Origin: DASRDS01 sp035652495
Lineage (GTDB): Bacteria > Gemmatimonadota > Gemmatimonadetes > Gemmatimonadales > Gemmatimonadaceae
Assembly (NCBI GenBank): GCA_035652495.1
Contig: DASRDS010000204.1
Span: 3,271 to 67,270 of the forward strand
Length of the DNA: 64,000 nt
Reading direction: 5' to 3'
Shown here: positions 46,238-55,930 of the stretch, in pieces
Layout: the number at the start of each line of letters is the position of its first letter
Position numbering within the stretch: the stretch's first letter is position 1
The notes under the pieces: generated by a model
Seen by the model: the letters and a program-made list of their open reading frames with translations, nothing else
Told to the model about the DNA's origin: nothing
Database searches by the model: none
Translations under genes and position numbers: made by a program

Positions 46238-46622
46238 TCGTTCCCTCCGTTATAGGGTCGATATGACCCGATGCGTGAATGTGCGCCGACGCTCCTGGTG
46301 TGTCAACAGGTCGGTACCGCACTTGTACCAAGTTTCCATGTGCACGTCTCCCGTATGGTTTCTGTTCAGCACTAGGATGATTATGTAAGCCATTGAGTCG
46401 AGACGTGCGAATTGGCATGAGCCAACTTTCTGACCGGTATTCGTTAGATCTTGTGCCTGTAGCGGACACCGGCTCTGTATAAGGAGCATTGTGGCAGTGA
46501 GCCCTTACAGCCTTTTGATAGGGCACGTGCATTGCCTCATCCGCAGCCACATTCGAGTCTCACTCCCCACTCGAGCGTTTCGTCGCCTTGGGACTCTCCG
46601 AGGTCGGTCTGGCAGACTAGAT
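46238..46622. other. Divergent intergenic region of the peptide/ketosynthase cluster
   Basis: About 385 bp between the leftward peptide gene and the rightward RHH-like gene. It probably holds promoters for both units. A GGTACC...GGTAC-like partial symmetry lies near 46310-46330, but no confident operator or promoter could be defined. Short frames here lack support. Confidence 0.4.
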
Positions 46623-46862
46623 ATGGGGGTTCGAGTGAAGCGCCACCACATTCACTTCGCTGTAAGTTCAGACGACCATGACTTTCTTTCGCGTACAGCT
46701 CGCGATAGAGATGAGACCGTAGCTGCATTCATGCGTCGCATTATTCGCCAGATCCGCCGGAATGCCGAGGCGCGTGGCGGCGGTGACACTCGTGCGGATG
46801 GCTCTCTGGCGTTTGCACCCTTGCGGCCGCGTCCGGAGAATACCGCTCGCAATTCACGTTGA
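46623..46862 (+). CDS. Ribbon-helix-helix-like small protein
   Basis: 79 aa from ATG 46623. The middle (HHIHFAVSSDDHDFLSRTAR, then DRDETVAAFMRRIIRQIRR) follows a beta-strand, helix, helix pattern like CopG/Arc regulators; the tail is disordered and Arg-rich. It is the first rightward gene, 22 bp before the next start, so a local regulator is plausible. The assignment is by pattern only. Confidence 0.5.
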   Translation: MGVRVKRHHIHFAVSSDDHDFLSRTARDRDETVAAFMRRIIRQIRRNAEARGGGDTRADGSLAFAPLRPRPENTARNSR

Positions 46863-46884
46863 CTGTGACTGAAAGGAGTTGGCT

Positions 46885-47718
46885 GTGACGCGTTATTGTT
46901 CGATAGTCGCGGTGCTCGTACTGTCCAGCGGGCTCATAGCAGCAAACCAGGATGACGCTCTCTCTGCGGCTCAACACGCTACGGCATTGCCGACCGTCCG
47001 GGCCCGCCTTCAGACGCTTAGTCTGAGCGGTCGATGGGAGAAATCGATCGGCGCTTTGCGCGTGACGGGGACCTTCCGCGTCGACTGGCAGTTTCCCGAC
47101 AAGTTTGTTCGCAGTGAGGTCCAATCAGTCTCCGGAAGTACGGCGGCGCTGATCAACAGACGATTTGGATTCAACGGGACGTCCTTGATTAACAGTATCG
47201 AAGTCGGCGGAAACGATTCCTCAACAAGCGACAAACGATTGCGCGATACGGACGCACTTGTCCATGCGGCGTATTCCGAATGCACACGTTGGCTCGTTGG
47301 CCAAATCGCGATTTCGTGCAGCGGCCTCATGGCGCCGTTTGCACCTGCGGGCCTTGCTCACTTCACTGACGGCGAGGCGGAGATGGTCTCGTCCATTCTT
47401 CCAGACAAGACGAAGACCGACGTGTTCTTGGACACCATATCTCATACGCCGATGCTCGTGCGGTGGAAAGGTGCTCCGGTGCGAATTACTGGACGCGGCG
47501 TTACGGACCCGGCCTCGAGGCCAGGACGCGGGCAGCGAACTGAGCCAGACGTGGACCATCAACTGCGATTTGCCGAACGGCGAGACGTTGACGGCGTTTC
47601 CATCGCTACCCGTGTGATCCACACAGTAGATGGTGCCGTCTACGAAGACTTTCAAGTGGATGACGCGCGCGTCAATCAATCCCTGTCACATCGTCTGTTT
47701 GAGTCATCGCGCGACTAG
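46885..47718 (+). CDS. Secreted protein, LolA-like/outer-membrane-associated, unknown
   Basis: 277 aa from GTG 46885, six bases after AAGGAG; a TTG two codons earlier is too close. Signal peptide VTRYCSIVAVLVLSSGLIAA. The mature part is beta-rich (LSLSGRWEKSIGALRVTGTF, RVDWQFPDKFVRSEVQ) with periodic strands resembling LolA/DUF-type lipoprotein carriers. No confident family. It ends 11 bp before the Oar-like receptor and may act with it. Confidence 0.55.
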   Translation: MTRYCSIVAVLVLSSGLIAANQDDALSAAQHATALPTVRARLQTLSLSGRWEKSIGALRVTGTFRVDWQFPDKFVRSEVQSVSGSTAALINRRFGFNGTSLINSIEVGGNDSSTSDKRLRDTDALVHAAYSECTRWLVGQIAISCSGLMAPFAPAGLAHFTDGEAEMVSSILPDKTKTDVFLDTISHTPMLVRWKGAPVRITGRGVTDPASRPGRGQRTEPDVDHQLRFAERRDVDGVSIATRVIHTVDGAVYEDFQVDDARVNQSLSHRLFESSRD

Positions 47719-47729
47719 GCCGGCAACAT

Positions 47730-50300
47730 ATGTGTCTAGACGTCGTGCTCGTTGCATTCCTATCGTCGTTAATGATGGTGCAGGCGTCTACGAGTCAGAC
47801 GCCGACGGCGGCGACGGTGACACTGACCGTGGTCGTCATCGATCCGCAATCTGCGCGTGTGCCAGGCGCTTACATCAATGTTCGCTCACGAGACCGGCGA
47901 GTACCGGCTCGGGACATAAATGGCACGACATCAGGTGCGGGCACGGTCCAATTCGAAGGCATACTACCCGGGCACTACATCATCGATGCGAGCCACGAGG
48001 GATTTCGAACGGAAGAATCGCAAGTCCGAGTGGACGCTCAACACTCCACACTGACGATTACGTTATCCATTCAAGAGTTGTCTGCGGAGGTTACCGTTGC
48101 CGCCGCAACTGAACGCGCGACGAATCCGCAGAGGGACTCGGCGCTCGCGATCTTCCTGACGCAAGAGGAGATCGATGCGCTACCGGATGATCCTGCGGAA
48201 ATGGAGCAGGTGTTGAAGCTTTTGGCCCCTCCTGGCGCGGTGATCCGCGTCGATGGGTTCATGAACAGCCAATTGCCACCGAAATCCCAGATCCGTTCAA
48301 TTCGCATACCACGGATGGACCAGCTTCTTGCGGAATTTCACGGCTCGGCACAAGGAATCGCGATCATAGACGTCGTCACTAGGCCGGGCCTAGGTCCGCT
48401 GAGGGCGTTCGCCGATTTTGGCGGTCACGGCGCCGCATTCGAAGCAGCCGATCCGATCGCTGGAGTGTCTGGCCCGTCGCGGGCGCAACACGCATCCGGG
48501 TCGATAGGTGGCACGCTGAAACGAGAAAAGATGTCCGCATTCGTAAGCGAGCAGATATTTGACGAAAGCACGCCCGTGAGCATTTCAACGATCTCTTCTG
48601 TGGGAGCAGTGACGACGCAGGTGGTCATGCGCCCGACACTTAACAGTCGGACCTTGATTCAATCCGATGTTGCCATGGGGGCCGACACTCTGCTTCGTGC
48701 GAGCTACGCGTTAAACATGTTCGATGTTGAGAACCAAGGTGTCGGAGGATACGACCTACCTTCGCGGGCGTACTCCACAGCGACACACGAGGACGTCGTT
48801 CGGCTCGCTATGAAAGGCACCGTAAGAAATAGATCGTATAACGACTTCAGATTTGAGGCCATGCGATCAACAGAATTGGATGCGTCGGCCGTGGAGGGAC
48901 CGACGTTTCGTGTGCTCGGTGCGTTCACTCAGGGAGGGGCTCAACGCGATGGCGAAACACGCTCGACAACGCTTTCGATCGCGGACGACTTCGACATTGC
49001 ATTCGGGCGCCATGCATTTCGAGTTGGCATTGCGAGTGATGCCACCCAATACAACAGTTCGGTGATCCAGAATACGTTTGGCACGTACACTTATGGATCG
49101 ATTGCCGATTACCTTAACCATACTCCGTTGAGCTATTCGCAGGTTCTAGGAGCGCAAGGCTTCACTTATAGCTATGTCACCGCTGCTGGCTACATTCAGG
49201 ACGAGCTCGGTGTTACGCCGAATATACACGCGAATATCGGTGTTCGTCTTGAGCATGAACGAGAAGTGCGGCCAACGATCAACGTACAACCGAGGGTTGT
49301 GTTCGTTTGGTCAGAGCCGAACGGCAGGACGGCGATCAGGACCGGGGTGGGGCTGGCCCGAGACTGGATCTCATCGCGCGTATTCAATCAGGCGGCGTTA
49401 TTCGCCAGCGGGCGAGCGCGCGAGATTGACGTCATAGACCCACCGGACCCGTTCGTGCCGACCGGCGCGGGAAGCCCCCTCGATGTTTACCTAATCGATC
49501 CAAATGTCTCTTCGCCACGGGTTCTGATAGGCCTCATTTCGATCGAACGACGGTTGGGTCCGCGTACTCGTGTTTCCGCGACCTTTACTCGTCGTACGAC
49601 CACTGAGCTCCTTCGCGGAATCAACGCGAACGCACCCGGCCCTGAGGGCCGACCAGACCCTCAGTACGCCAACGTGATCATCGCCGTCGCTGATGCGGCC
49701 GCCAGGAGCACTGTCCTATCGCTAAGTCTCGACGTGACGGCACACGGTCGGCTCGGCGCGATCACACGCGTTACGTACACCTTCGATTCGAGCACAGCCA
49801 ATACCACTGGAGCATTTGACGTCCCGCCAACCGGCAACCTCAGCACAGAATGGGGACCAAGCGGACCGAGGCATCGGGTGATCGCGACCTCGTTTGTACG
49901 GCCGACAGGGAAACTTAGCGTAATCGGGAGCGTTAGAGTTCAGTCACCATCGTTCTTCAACATCACAACCGGCTTTGACGACAATCATGACGGTATTTTT
50001 AACGACCGACCGGTGGGAACGCCGCGCAACGCCGGGCTCACGCCCTGGCAGTTCGACGTAGGGTTGACCGCCTCCTATTCGCTACTGTCTGGCTCGAGCG
50101 AGCGAAAGGCGAGTACCAAAGATGTGTCTGGCCGCACAGGAAGGCGTGTCGGCCTGCACGCGTACGGTCGAATCCAGAATCTTACAAATCGTGCGAACTA
50201 CGTCGGGTTCGTCGGGGTACTTAGGTCTCCAATCTTCGGCCAGCCGACCGCTGCGACGAGTCCCTTTCGCTTAGATCTCGGAGTCCGGCTTGCACTATAG
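47730..50300 (+). CDS. Oar-like TonB-dependent receptor
   Basis: 856 aa with a signal peptide (MCLDVVLVAFLSSLMMVQAS), a CarboxypepD_reg-like domain (about 30-115: VTLTVVVIDPQSARVPGAYI ... PGHYIIDASHEGFR), a degenerate plug and a barrel ending SPFRLDLGVRLAL. It shares the architecture of the receptor at 732-3230 but not obvious close sequence. Presence within the ketosynthase unit suggests export or uptake of its product. No TonB box is obvious. Confidence 0.82.
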   Translation: MCLDVVLVAFLSSLMMVQASTSQTPTAATVTLTVVVIDPQSARVPGAYINVRSRDRRVPARDINGTTSGAGTVQFEGILPGHYIIDASHEGFRTEESQVRVDAQHSTLTITLSIQELSAEVTVAAATERATNPQRDSALAIFLTQEEIDALPDDPAEMEQVLKLLAPPGAVIRVDGFMNSQLPPKSQIRSIRIPRMDQLLAEFHGSAQGIAIIDVVTRPGLGPLRAFADFGGHGAAFEAADPIAGVSGPSRAQHASGSIGGTLKREKMSAFVSEQIFDESTPVSISTISSVGAVTTQVVMRPTLNSRTLIQSDVAMGADTLLRASYALNMFDVENQGVGGYDLPSRAYSTATHEDVVRLAMKGTVRNRSYNDFRFEAMRSTELDASAVEGPTFRVLGAFTQGGAQRDGETRSTTLSIADDFDIAFGRHAFRVGIASDATQYNSSVIQNTFGTYTYGSIADYLNHTPLSYSQVLGAQGFTYSYVTAAGYIQDELGVTPNIHANIGVRLEHEREVRPTINVQPRVVFVWSEPNGRTAIRTGVGLARDWISSRVFNQAALFASGRAREIDVIDPPDPFVPTGAGSPLDVYLIDPNVSSPRVLIGLISIERRLGPRTRVSATFTRRTTTELLRGINANAPGPEGRPDPQYANVIIAVADAAARSTVLSLSLDVTAHGRLGAITRVTYTFDSSTANTTGAFDVPPTGNLSTEWGPSGPRHRVIATSFVRPTGKLSVIGSVRVQSPSFFNITTGFDDNHDGIFNDRPVGTPRNAGLTPWQFDVGLTASYSLLSGSSERKASTKDVSGRTGRRVGLHAYGRIQNLTNRANYVGFVGVLRSPIFGQPTAATSPFRLDLGVRLAL

Positions 50301-50310
50301 GAGGTGAAAT

Positions 50311-50760
50311 GTGAACGGTCCAGTGACGGCTCAGGACATGACATTCGCCATTGACCGCGTTCTTCGCCAGAACGGTCCAGGCTTGGAACGCATCGTTCGC
50401 GAGGTAGTCGCCGCGTCCTTGGGTCTCTCGGAAGAGGAGGTCGTCTCGAGCGCTTTGTTAACAGAGAACCTTGGAGCGACATCGATTGAGTGGCTCGATA
50501 TCGTATTTCGACTTGAAGTCGCGTGTGACGTCAGACTGTCGCTGATCAAGTTCGTAGACACGGTATGTGGCTATCGGGCGACGGACCACGACTCTTCCCC
50601 CGATTCAGCATTGATGCGCGTAACGACTGTCTTTCCCGAGATGACGTGGGACGATTCCTCGCAAATGTCACCGGCGGCGATCATCGAGCGAATGACAATA
50701 CGTGATCTGGTTCGTGCGGTGGCGTGGCACATCGCGCAGGTGGCACCAACCGCCTTCTAG
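50311..50760 (+). CDS. Large acyl carrier protein (149 aa)
   Basis: GTG start at 50311 after a strong GGAGGTG. The N-terminal half has the carrier motif LTENLGATSIEWLDIVFRLE, with Ser58 as the phosphopantetheine site (TS instead of the usual DS). A middle insertion follows before the last helix (MTIRDLVRAVAWHIA), making it nearly twice a normal ACP. Such enlarged ACPs with LGAxSI(D/E)xLDIxFRLE occur with ketosynthase pairs in specialised lipid clusters, for example in planctomycetes. It directly precedes two ketosynthase-like genes. Confidence 0.85.
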   Translation: MNGPVTAQDMTFAIDRVLRQNGPGLERIVREVVAASLGLSEEEVVSSALLTENLGATSIEWLDIVFRLEVACDVRLSLIKFVDTVCGYRATDHDSSPDSALMRVTTVFPEMTWDDSSQMSPAAIIERMTIRDLVRAVAWHIAQVAPTAF

Positions 50761-50767
50761 GGTGAAC

Positions 50768-51724
50768 ATGAGACAGATCTCTGTCACAGCGGTTTCAGTC
50801 GTGTGTGGCCCAACGGCGTCAATAGAGGCGTCAGTGCTTAGTGCGTGGGGTGTTCGCACTGAAGTCATCGGTTGTGACGTGGCTACGCGGTACGCTGCCC
50901 GGAACCGTCATGTTCGCATTCTAAGTCGCTCGGCTGAGCTCGTTTTGAATGCAGCCATGGCGGCTTGGAACGAGGCGGACACTCAATCACGTGCGCAGGG
51001 GCGTCGAGTCGCGATCGTTCTCGGCGTCGAGCCAGAGGACGGCGCGGTTGTCGCCGTAGACAGTAACCAACTCGCATCCCTCGAACCGCTTCATCGGTTT
51101 CGTCACCTACCAAATGTTCCGACGGCCGCCCTCGCGATGGAACTCGGGGCGACTGGCGCGGCATTAACGTTTGTCAACGGAAGGGTATCCGGTCTCCAGG
51201 CGATCGCGGAAGGCCGCAGGCTCATCGATTGTCACGACGCGGACATCGTGATATGCGGTGCTGTTGATGGACGAGGCGAGCGAGTGCGTCAGAGACACGA
51301 ATGTCCACATCACCGCACTGTAGGCGATTGTGCAGCAGCTGTGATCCTCGAGGCAACCGACTTCGCTGTGGAAAGACGTGCGTTGCCAGTGCAACTTGTA
51401 AATAGTATCCATCCGTCGACGGACGATCCGCCCGTCGCCATTGTTCGGGACGGCTGGGCATCTTGTTGCGACTGCATCGCGGCGGCGGCGGCATTCGGAT
51501 GGTCATTGGGTCGGGCGACAGTGTTCGGCAGTATCAGCCGCAATCTTCATGGCCTTGGCGTCGTGGCGGCGCTCGCAGGTTGCGGTGTCGTCGCGGCGTT
51601 CATGCGCAATTTACAGTCGGCTAGCGACAGGGTCTGCGGACATCCGCAATCGTGTGCGCTGATCGTTTCGCGCAACTGTGAAGGTCGCCCTATAGCCATC
51701 GCGCTACGTAGGGCCGCACAATGA
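50768..51724 (+). CDS. Ketosynthase-like protein without active-site Cys (KS-beta/CLF-like)
   Basis: 318 aa, shorter than a ~410-aa ketosynthase. The thiolase-fold N-terminal half is recognisable (NVPTAALAMELGATGAALTF), but where ketosynthases have DxACSSG this reads VNGRVSGLQAI, so there is no nucleophilic Cys. CADIVICG-like ADIVICGAVDG follows. Pairing with an intact ketosynthase (overlap ATGA at 51721) matches KS-alpha/chain-length-factor heterodimers of type II systems. The later His motifs are also lost or unclear. Confidence 0.78.
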   Translation: MRQISVTAVSVVCGPTASIEASVLSAWGVRTEVIGCDVATRYAARNRHVRILSRSAELVLNAAMAAWNEADTQSRAQGRRVAIVLGVEPEDGAVVAVDSNQLASLEPLHRFRHLPNVPTAALAMELGATGAALTFVNGRVSGLQAIAEGRRLIDCHDADIVICGAVDGRGERVRQRHECPHHRTVGDCAAAVILEATDFAVERRALPVQLVNSIHPSTDDPPVAIVRDGWASCCDCIAAAAAFGWSLGRATVFGSISRNLHGLGVVAALAGCGVVAAFMRNLQSASDRVCGHPQSCALIVSRNCEGRPIAIALRRAAQ

Positions 51725-52866
51725 ACTGTTCTCGTGCTGTCATCACGGGCATGAGTGCGTTGTGCGCGCTCGGTGACACGGAACAGATGGCGGCTGGCCT
51801 GCGAGCGTCGGTATGCGGAATCGGGCCTTTGACGATCTGCGACCCGGTCTTCGGCACGGACACGGCCGCCGAGATACGTGGCTGGAACTCAAGCCTTCAC
51901 GATCGCATTGGAACACTTGTTGAGCATCTTTCCAAGGGGGCCGTAAACCACTCGGGCATTGCTCAAAGCAATTCTCGGCTGGCGATAGTTGTCGCCCTCG
52001 GTCGGCAGTTCCCCATCTCCACGAACGGTAGCCCGAGGTTTACATTCTGGGAGCCAGGCCAGCGAGTTGCTGATGCACTCGGTTCTGTAGGCGAGGTCTT
52101 CACCGTTTATGATGCGTGTGCGTCAGGAAATGACGTGATCGGTATTGGGCTTCGACTTATCAGGACTGGCGAGTACGATGCGGTTCTCTGCTGCGCCGCC
52201 GACTCACAGATCGCGCCGCAACCGATCGCTGAGTTCAGAAAACTGAGCGTTCTGTCGGTACGAGACCCGGAGGGGTTACCACATCCCCGGCCGTTCGATC
52301 GGCGTCGCAACGGCTTTGTCCTCGGAGAGGGGGGCGCTGCTTTTGTAGTCGAGGACGCTGGGCACGCGAATCGTCGCGGTGCAGTCATCCTAGCGGAGGT
52401 GTCCGGCTACGGTGCTGCTTGTGATGCCTTCACACTTACTCGCGGTCATCCCGATTGCCGAGGTATCATTGAATCGATGAGCCGCGCACTTAAGGACGCC
52501 CAAATCACCTCAGCGAGTATCGATTACATCAATGCACACGGGACCGGCACGGTCGTGAATGACGCCGCCGAGGCCGAGGCTATCAGGAAAGTGTTCGGAC
52601 ATACAGTCCGCCACCTACCCGTTAGCTCTACGAAAGCTGCAACAGGACATCTACTCGCCGGCGCCGCTGCCTTGGAATTGGCGATCTGTGTGCTGGCACT
52701 GCGAGACCAATTCGTACCAGCGACCTTGAATCACGTCGACGCCGATCCAGACTGTGGCATAGATTTCGTACCTGGTGAGGCCCGCGATGCGAGGCTCACA
52801 TATGCCATGTCTAACGCTTTTGGCTTCGGCGGTCATAACGCAAGCGTCATTCTTGCCCGATGCTGA
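51721..52866 (+). CDS. Beta-ketoacyl-ACP synthase (KAS II/KS-alpha type)
   Basis: 381 aa. Catalytic triad is present: Cys133 in VYDACASGNDV, His273 in INAHGTGTVVND and His310 in STKAATGHLLAG. The end NAFGFGGHNASVIL is diagnostic of KAS I/II. It condenses malonyl-ACP with an acyl chain. Coupled to the Cys-less partner and preceded by the ACP; no ketoreductase or dehydratase lies in the window, so those steps must come from elsewhere or be absent. Confidence 0.93.
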   Translation: MNCSRAVITGMSALCALGDTEQMAAGLRASVCGIGPLTICDPVFGTDTAAEIRGWNSSLHDRIGTLVEHLSKGAVNHSGIAQSNSRLAIVVALGRQFPISTNGSPRFTFWEPGQRVADALGSVGEVFTVYDACASGNDVIGIGLRLIRTGEYDAVLCCAADSQIAPQPIAEFRKLSVLSVRDPEGLPHPRPFDRRRNGFVLGEGGAAFVVEDAGHANRRGAVILAEVSGYGAACDAFTLTRGHPDCRGIIESMSRALKDAQITSASIDYINAHGTGTVVNDAAEAEAIRKVFGHTVRHLPVSSTKAATGHLLAGAAALELAICVLALRDQFVPATLNHVDADPDCGIDFVPGEARDARLTYAMSNAFGFGGHNASVILARC

Positions 52867-52887
52867 ACTCAGGGACCAGATAAAACA

Positions 52888-53604
52888 ATGAAGCTTTTAT
52901 TCATCTGTGTCATCCTCGTCATCGCGTCGACATCCTCTGATTTGGATACACCACTTGCAACCTTTCACATTCCCATCCAAGTCGACGACTGCGCCCTCGG
53001 GCGCTCATTAGCCGACCTCTCGCTCCTCGCTCACTTCGCCTACGTCGTCGAGCGCGCCCCTGGCTCATGCGACAGGCGTGACAACATCGGAACAGTGATA
53101 GAAGCAGTTGCACAGACTGCGCGTCAACTGCTAGACGCTCTTATGGCGCTAAATCCACAATATGAATGGCGAGAGATCGGTGACGTCATCGTGGTTCGCC
53201 CAAAAGATGAATGGACGCGGAAGTCACACTTTCTCAACAGGAGCGTTTCTCCGTTCGAGGCAACAACCGAGCACCTCGGCCGAGCATTTGAGATGATTTC
53301 ACAGCCGTTCACGCCGCGTGGCTTTCGCGATCGAGATCGATGGCTTGTCGATTCTCGACGCGATCTCCCCACGGCTACGATCCGTTTCTCCGGTGGTACG
53401 CTGCTAGGAGCGCTCGTCGCCGTCGTTGCCGATCGACCGGATTTGTCCTGGACAATCAGCTATTGTGGGTCGGGACCATCAACCGAGAATGCGATGGTGA
53501 GTATCAGGTCGTCGTTTCGAAATATGAGCGGCTCGCGAACGGACATCTCAATACCATTAACTGATTCAAGCGGACTTCCGCCACAATGCGACCCAGCCCG
53601 CTAG
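52888..53604 (+). CDS. Secreted STN-like protein, copy 1
   Basis: 238 aa with a signal (MKLLFICVILVIASTSS). Two repeat-like segments: CALGRSLADLSLLAHFAYVV, then LLDALMALNPQYEWREIGDV IVVRP, resembling STN/secretin-and-TonB short domains. A second set (PTATIRFSGGTLLGALVAVV) follows. Paralogous to 54930-55637. STN domains occur in TonB receptors and secretin systems. Last gene of the tight rightward unit (21 bp after the ketosynthase). Confidence 0.6.
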   Translation: MKLLFICVILVIASTSSDLDTPLATFHIPIQVDDCALGRSLADLSLLAHFAYVVERAPGSCDRRDNIGTVIEAVAQTARQLLDALMALNPQYEWREIGDVIVVRPKDEWTRKSHFLNRSVSPFEATTEHLGRAFEMISQPFTPRGFRDRDRWLVDSRRDLPTATIRFSGGTLLGALVAVVADRPDLSWTISYCGSGPSTENAMVSIRSSFRNMSGSRTDISIPLTDSSGLPPQCDPAR

Positions 53605-54929
53605 TCGTCAGGCCAAGGTTAGACAACGGATCGCGAACAGCCTGAGCCTTAGATAGACCTCGCAGTCGTGGACGGTCGAGGTCATTGTTTTTCTTGGACA
53701 ACACAGTTGTAGACCGGCTTACATCGGCAGTGCGCACAGGTCAATCCGGTCGACAAGACGGTGCGTGACGTCGCTACGTAGGCCAGAGTGCTACAAAGCG
53801 CTCAGACGCGGCTCGTCATTCTCGTCATTGAAGCGCTTGCGTTAGTGCAAACAAGGTTGCCTCGGCACAGTCCGCTTTTGGTCTATGCCGGTGTTTGTGA
53901 TCAGCTTGTTGGCTGCGTCTGTATGGCATCAAAGAAACATTCCATTCGTCAGACGGCTCGCCAACACTTGGCACCCGTCAAGTCGGTGAGTCATGCAAAA
54001 CCGTTGGCACTGTCGTCCACAGCGCGTCGTAGTCAACATGCTTGCTAGAATCGCCGAAACGCCACCAAGTATGGATTGTGTCTTCGGGTCAAAAAGTGAT
54101 TGACAATTACTTGTATCATGCGCTCGGAACACAGCTAATCGTCGATGTCGAGACAAGCGATCCAGCGGTAGCCGTTATGCATCTGCGGCAACCACTCCGT
54201 AGGCAGGCATTGTAGCCTCCGTCCGTGTGACACCACGCGTTGGCGAGCAATCTTACGGTTGCCTATTAGAGAGGCGGCAAAGGTGTTAGCGTCGGTCCAG
54301 AGTGGGATCGGAATTGCGGCGGTCCGCATCGGCGGATTCTTGCGGACTGCCCCGACGGCGCCACGATACGACACATGTCATCGTCGCCGCGTACGGCGCG
54401 CGCCAGACGGCGGTCGCGACTCTCGTTCCCCTCCAGTCGCGTGTACTTCGGCTCTTCTTGGTTGCGAAGGAGCCGACAGACACACGTCTCTGAGCGAGGA
54501 GACCACGATCGCGAACCCCACTACCGACCACTGCTACCAACAAGGTCACCCGAACGACAAGGGCAACCCTCCCAGAAAGACTGCTGACGCCGAACTGCGC
54601 ATCGGAGCGGCGGAGTAGCGCGGGCCGAAACGTGACGCCGCGCGTGGGTACATCGTTATCGGCGAGCGTTGCAGCTTTGCGTCGCTGCTGTTGCCGTTGG
54701 TCTCCACGCGCACTTGCTCTGGTCGCTCAGCCCGTGTCGCGCGAACGTCCCCCCAGCGCTGGGCGGTCACTGAGAGCGGTTTCTACCGAAGCCGCTTCGC
54801 TATCAATTCATTTGAATTCGATAAAGAGGCACCGAATTGCAGGACCTGTCTCTTGTCATTGGGTGCGATTACGGCCGAGGAGGGGCGCTGGTCGTCCTAA
54901 GAAACGCGAGAATTGTGTAGGAGGACAGG
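53605..54929. other. 1.3-kb stretch with no convincing gene
   Basis: Frames of 60-170 codons exist on both strands but show no domain, signal peptide, or good ribosome site, and overlapping frames disagree. A TTGACA at about 54100 has a TATCAT only 8 bp downstream, so it is not a normal promoter. The region separates two STN-like paralogues and may be decayed coding DNA. Confidence 0.45.
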
Positions 54930-55637
54930 ATGAGAGAGTTATTCGTCGCGACGCTCGCAGCCGCATGCTGCGGTGGAGTCGGGTATGCAGCTGCCAGCTC
55001 AACGGCGGATGTGAGCGTGGCAAGTTTCTCACTTCCCACAGCACTTCCGCCGTGCGGTATCGCCACGGCGGTCGTTCGTCTTGTCCGGGCAACAGACGTG
55101 CCAATCGCAATCGAAAGGACGTCGCGATGCCAGGGCGAGAATAGCTTTCCGCGGCTGGACGTCACGGCCGCAACGCGGTTCTCGCGAGTGCCTCTTCGGA
55201 CTGTTCTCGATGTGCTCGTTGCACTCGACCCGTCATACGCGTGGGCTGAGAAGAACGGCGCCATCAGCGTACGGCCCATTAGTGCGGTCCACGACATGAG
55301 CAATGTGCTCAACTCTTCTATCCCTGCGGTGTCCCTAAAGCAAACGACGGCTGCGGCCGTACTTAGCCACCTCCTCGCCGTTCCCGTGAACGGGGAAGTC
55401 GACCAAAACGTGTTTGACTTCTCTTTTGCCGGAGGAACACTCGCGGACGCTCTGGATATCCTCATGCGAGCTGATCACGTTGTGTGGGATGCCGGCTTGA
55501 TCATCCATCCAGACGCTCGCGCCGCGGACGGCGACCCGAGCTTGATGGTATCGCTTCGTACGCTTCACGGGGGTGGAATTTCGGTCGCGACCCCTGTTCG
55601 ACGATTGATCACCCCAACGCAGATGCCACGTCCATAG
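54930..55637 (+). CDS. Secreted STN-like protein, copy 2
   Basis: 235 aa with AGGAGGA-like spacing before the ATG (TAGGAGGACAGG). Signal MRELFVATLAAACCGGVGYA. Two STN-like segments: VPLRTVLDVLVALDPSYAWA followed by EKNGAISVRP, and VNGEVDQNVFDFSFAGGTLA followed by DALDILM. The order matches copy 1 at 52888-53604 (LxDxLxALxPxYxW...VRP). Function unknown; the pair flanks the gene-free stretch. Confidence 0.62.
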   Translation: MRELFVATLAAACCGGVGYAAASSTADVSVASFSLPTALPPCGIATAVVRLVRATDVPIAIERTSRCQGENSFPRLDVTAATRFSRVPLRTVLDVLVALDPSYAWAEKNGAISVRPISAVHDMSNVLNSSIPAVSLKQTTAAAVLSHLLAVPVNGEVDQNVFDFSFAGGTLADALDILMRADHVVWDAGLIIHPDARAADGDPSLMVSLRTLHGGGISVATPVRRLITPTQMPRP

Positions 55638-55930
55638 GAGATAGGCCTGTCGAGACGGCCGTGTCGGTTCGCTCTTCCGACACGACCGTCTCTGGCCACT
55701 AATCGTCCCGTTTGGCCGCTCGCCCTCAACTGCTCAAGCAAGGTGGCGACTTTTCCGCTCCCGGTGAGTCCGTTGTCGTCTTCTTGCCCCGCGCTGCGCG
55801 GTTCGGACCACAGGTGGCGTACCATTGCGTCCGCACGGAACGTCCGCCGCACGTGCTGACACACATCGGACAAGCCGACAACAACTTGAAGCGTACCGGG
55901 TTTGTCGGAGGGCCTATTCCGAAAGAGGAT

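Noticed and set aside
54100..54120. TTGACA with TATCAT as a sigma-70 promoter
   Set aside because: Spacing is about 8 bp instead of 16-18 bp, and no gene follows.
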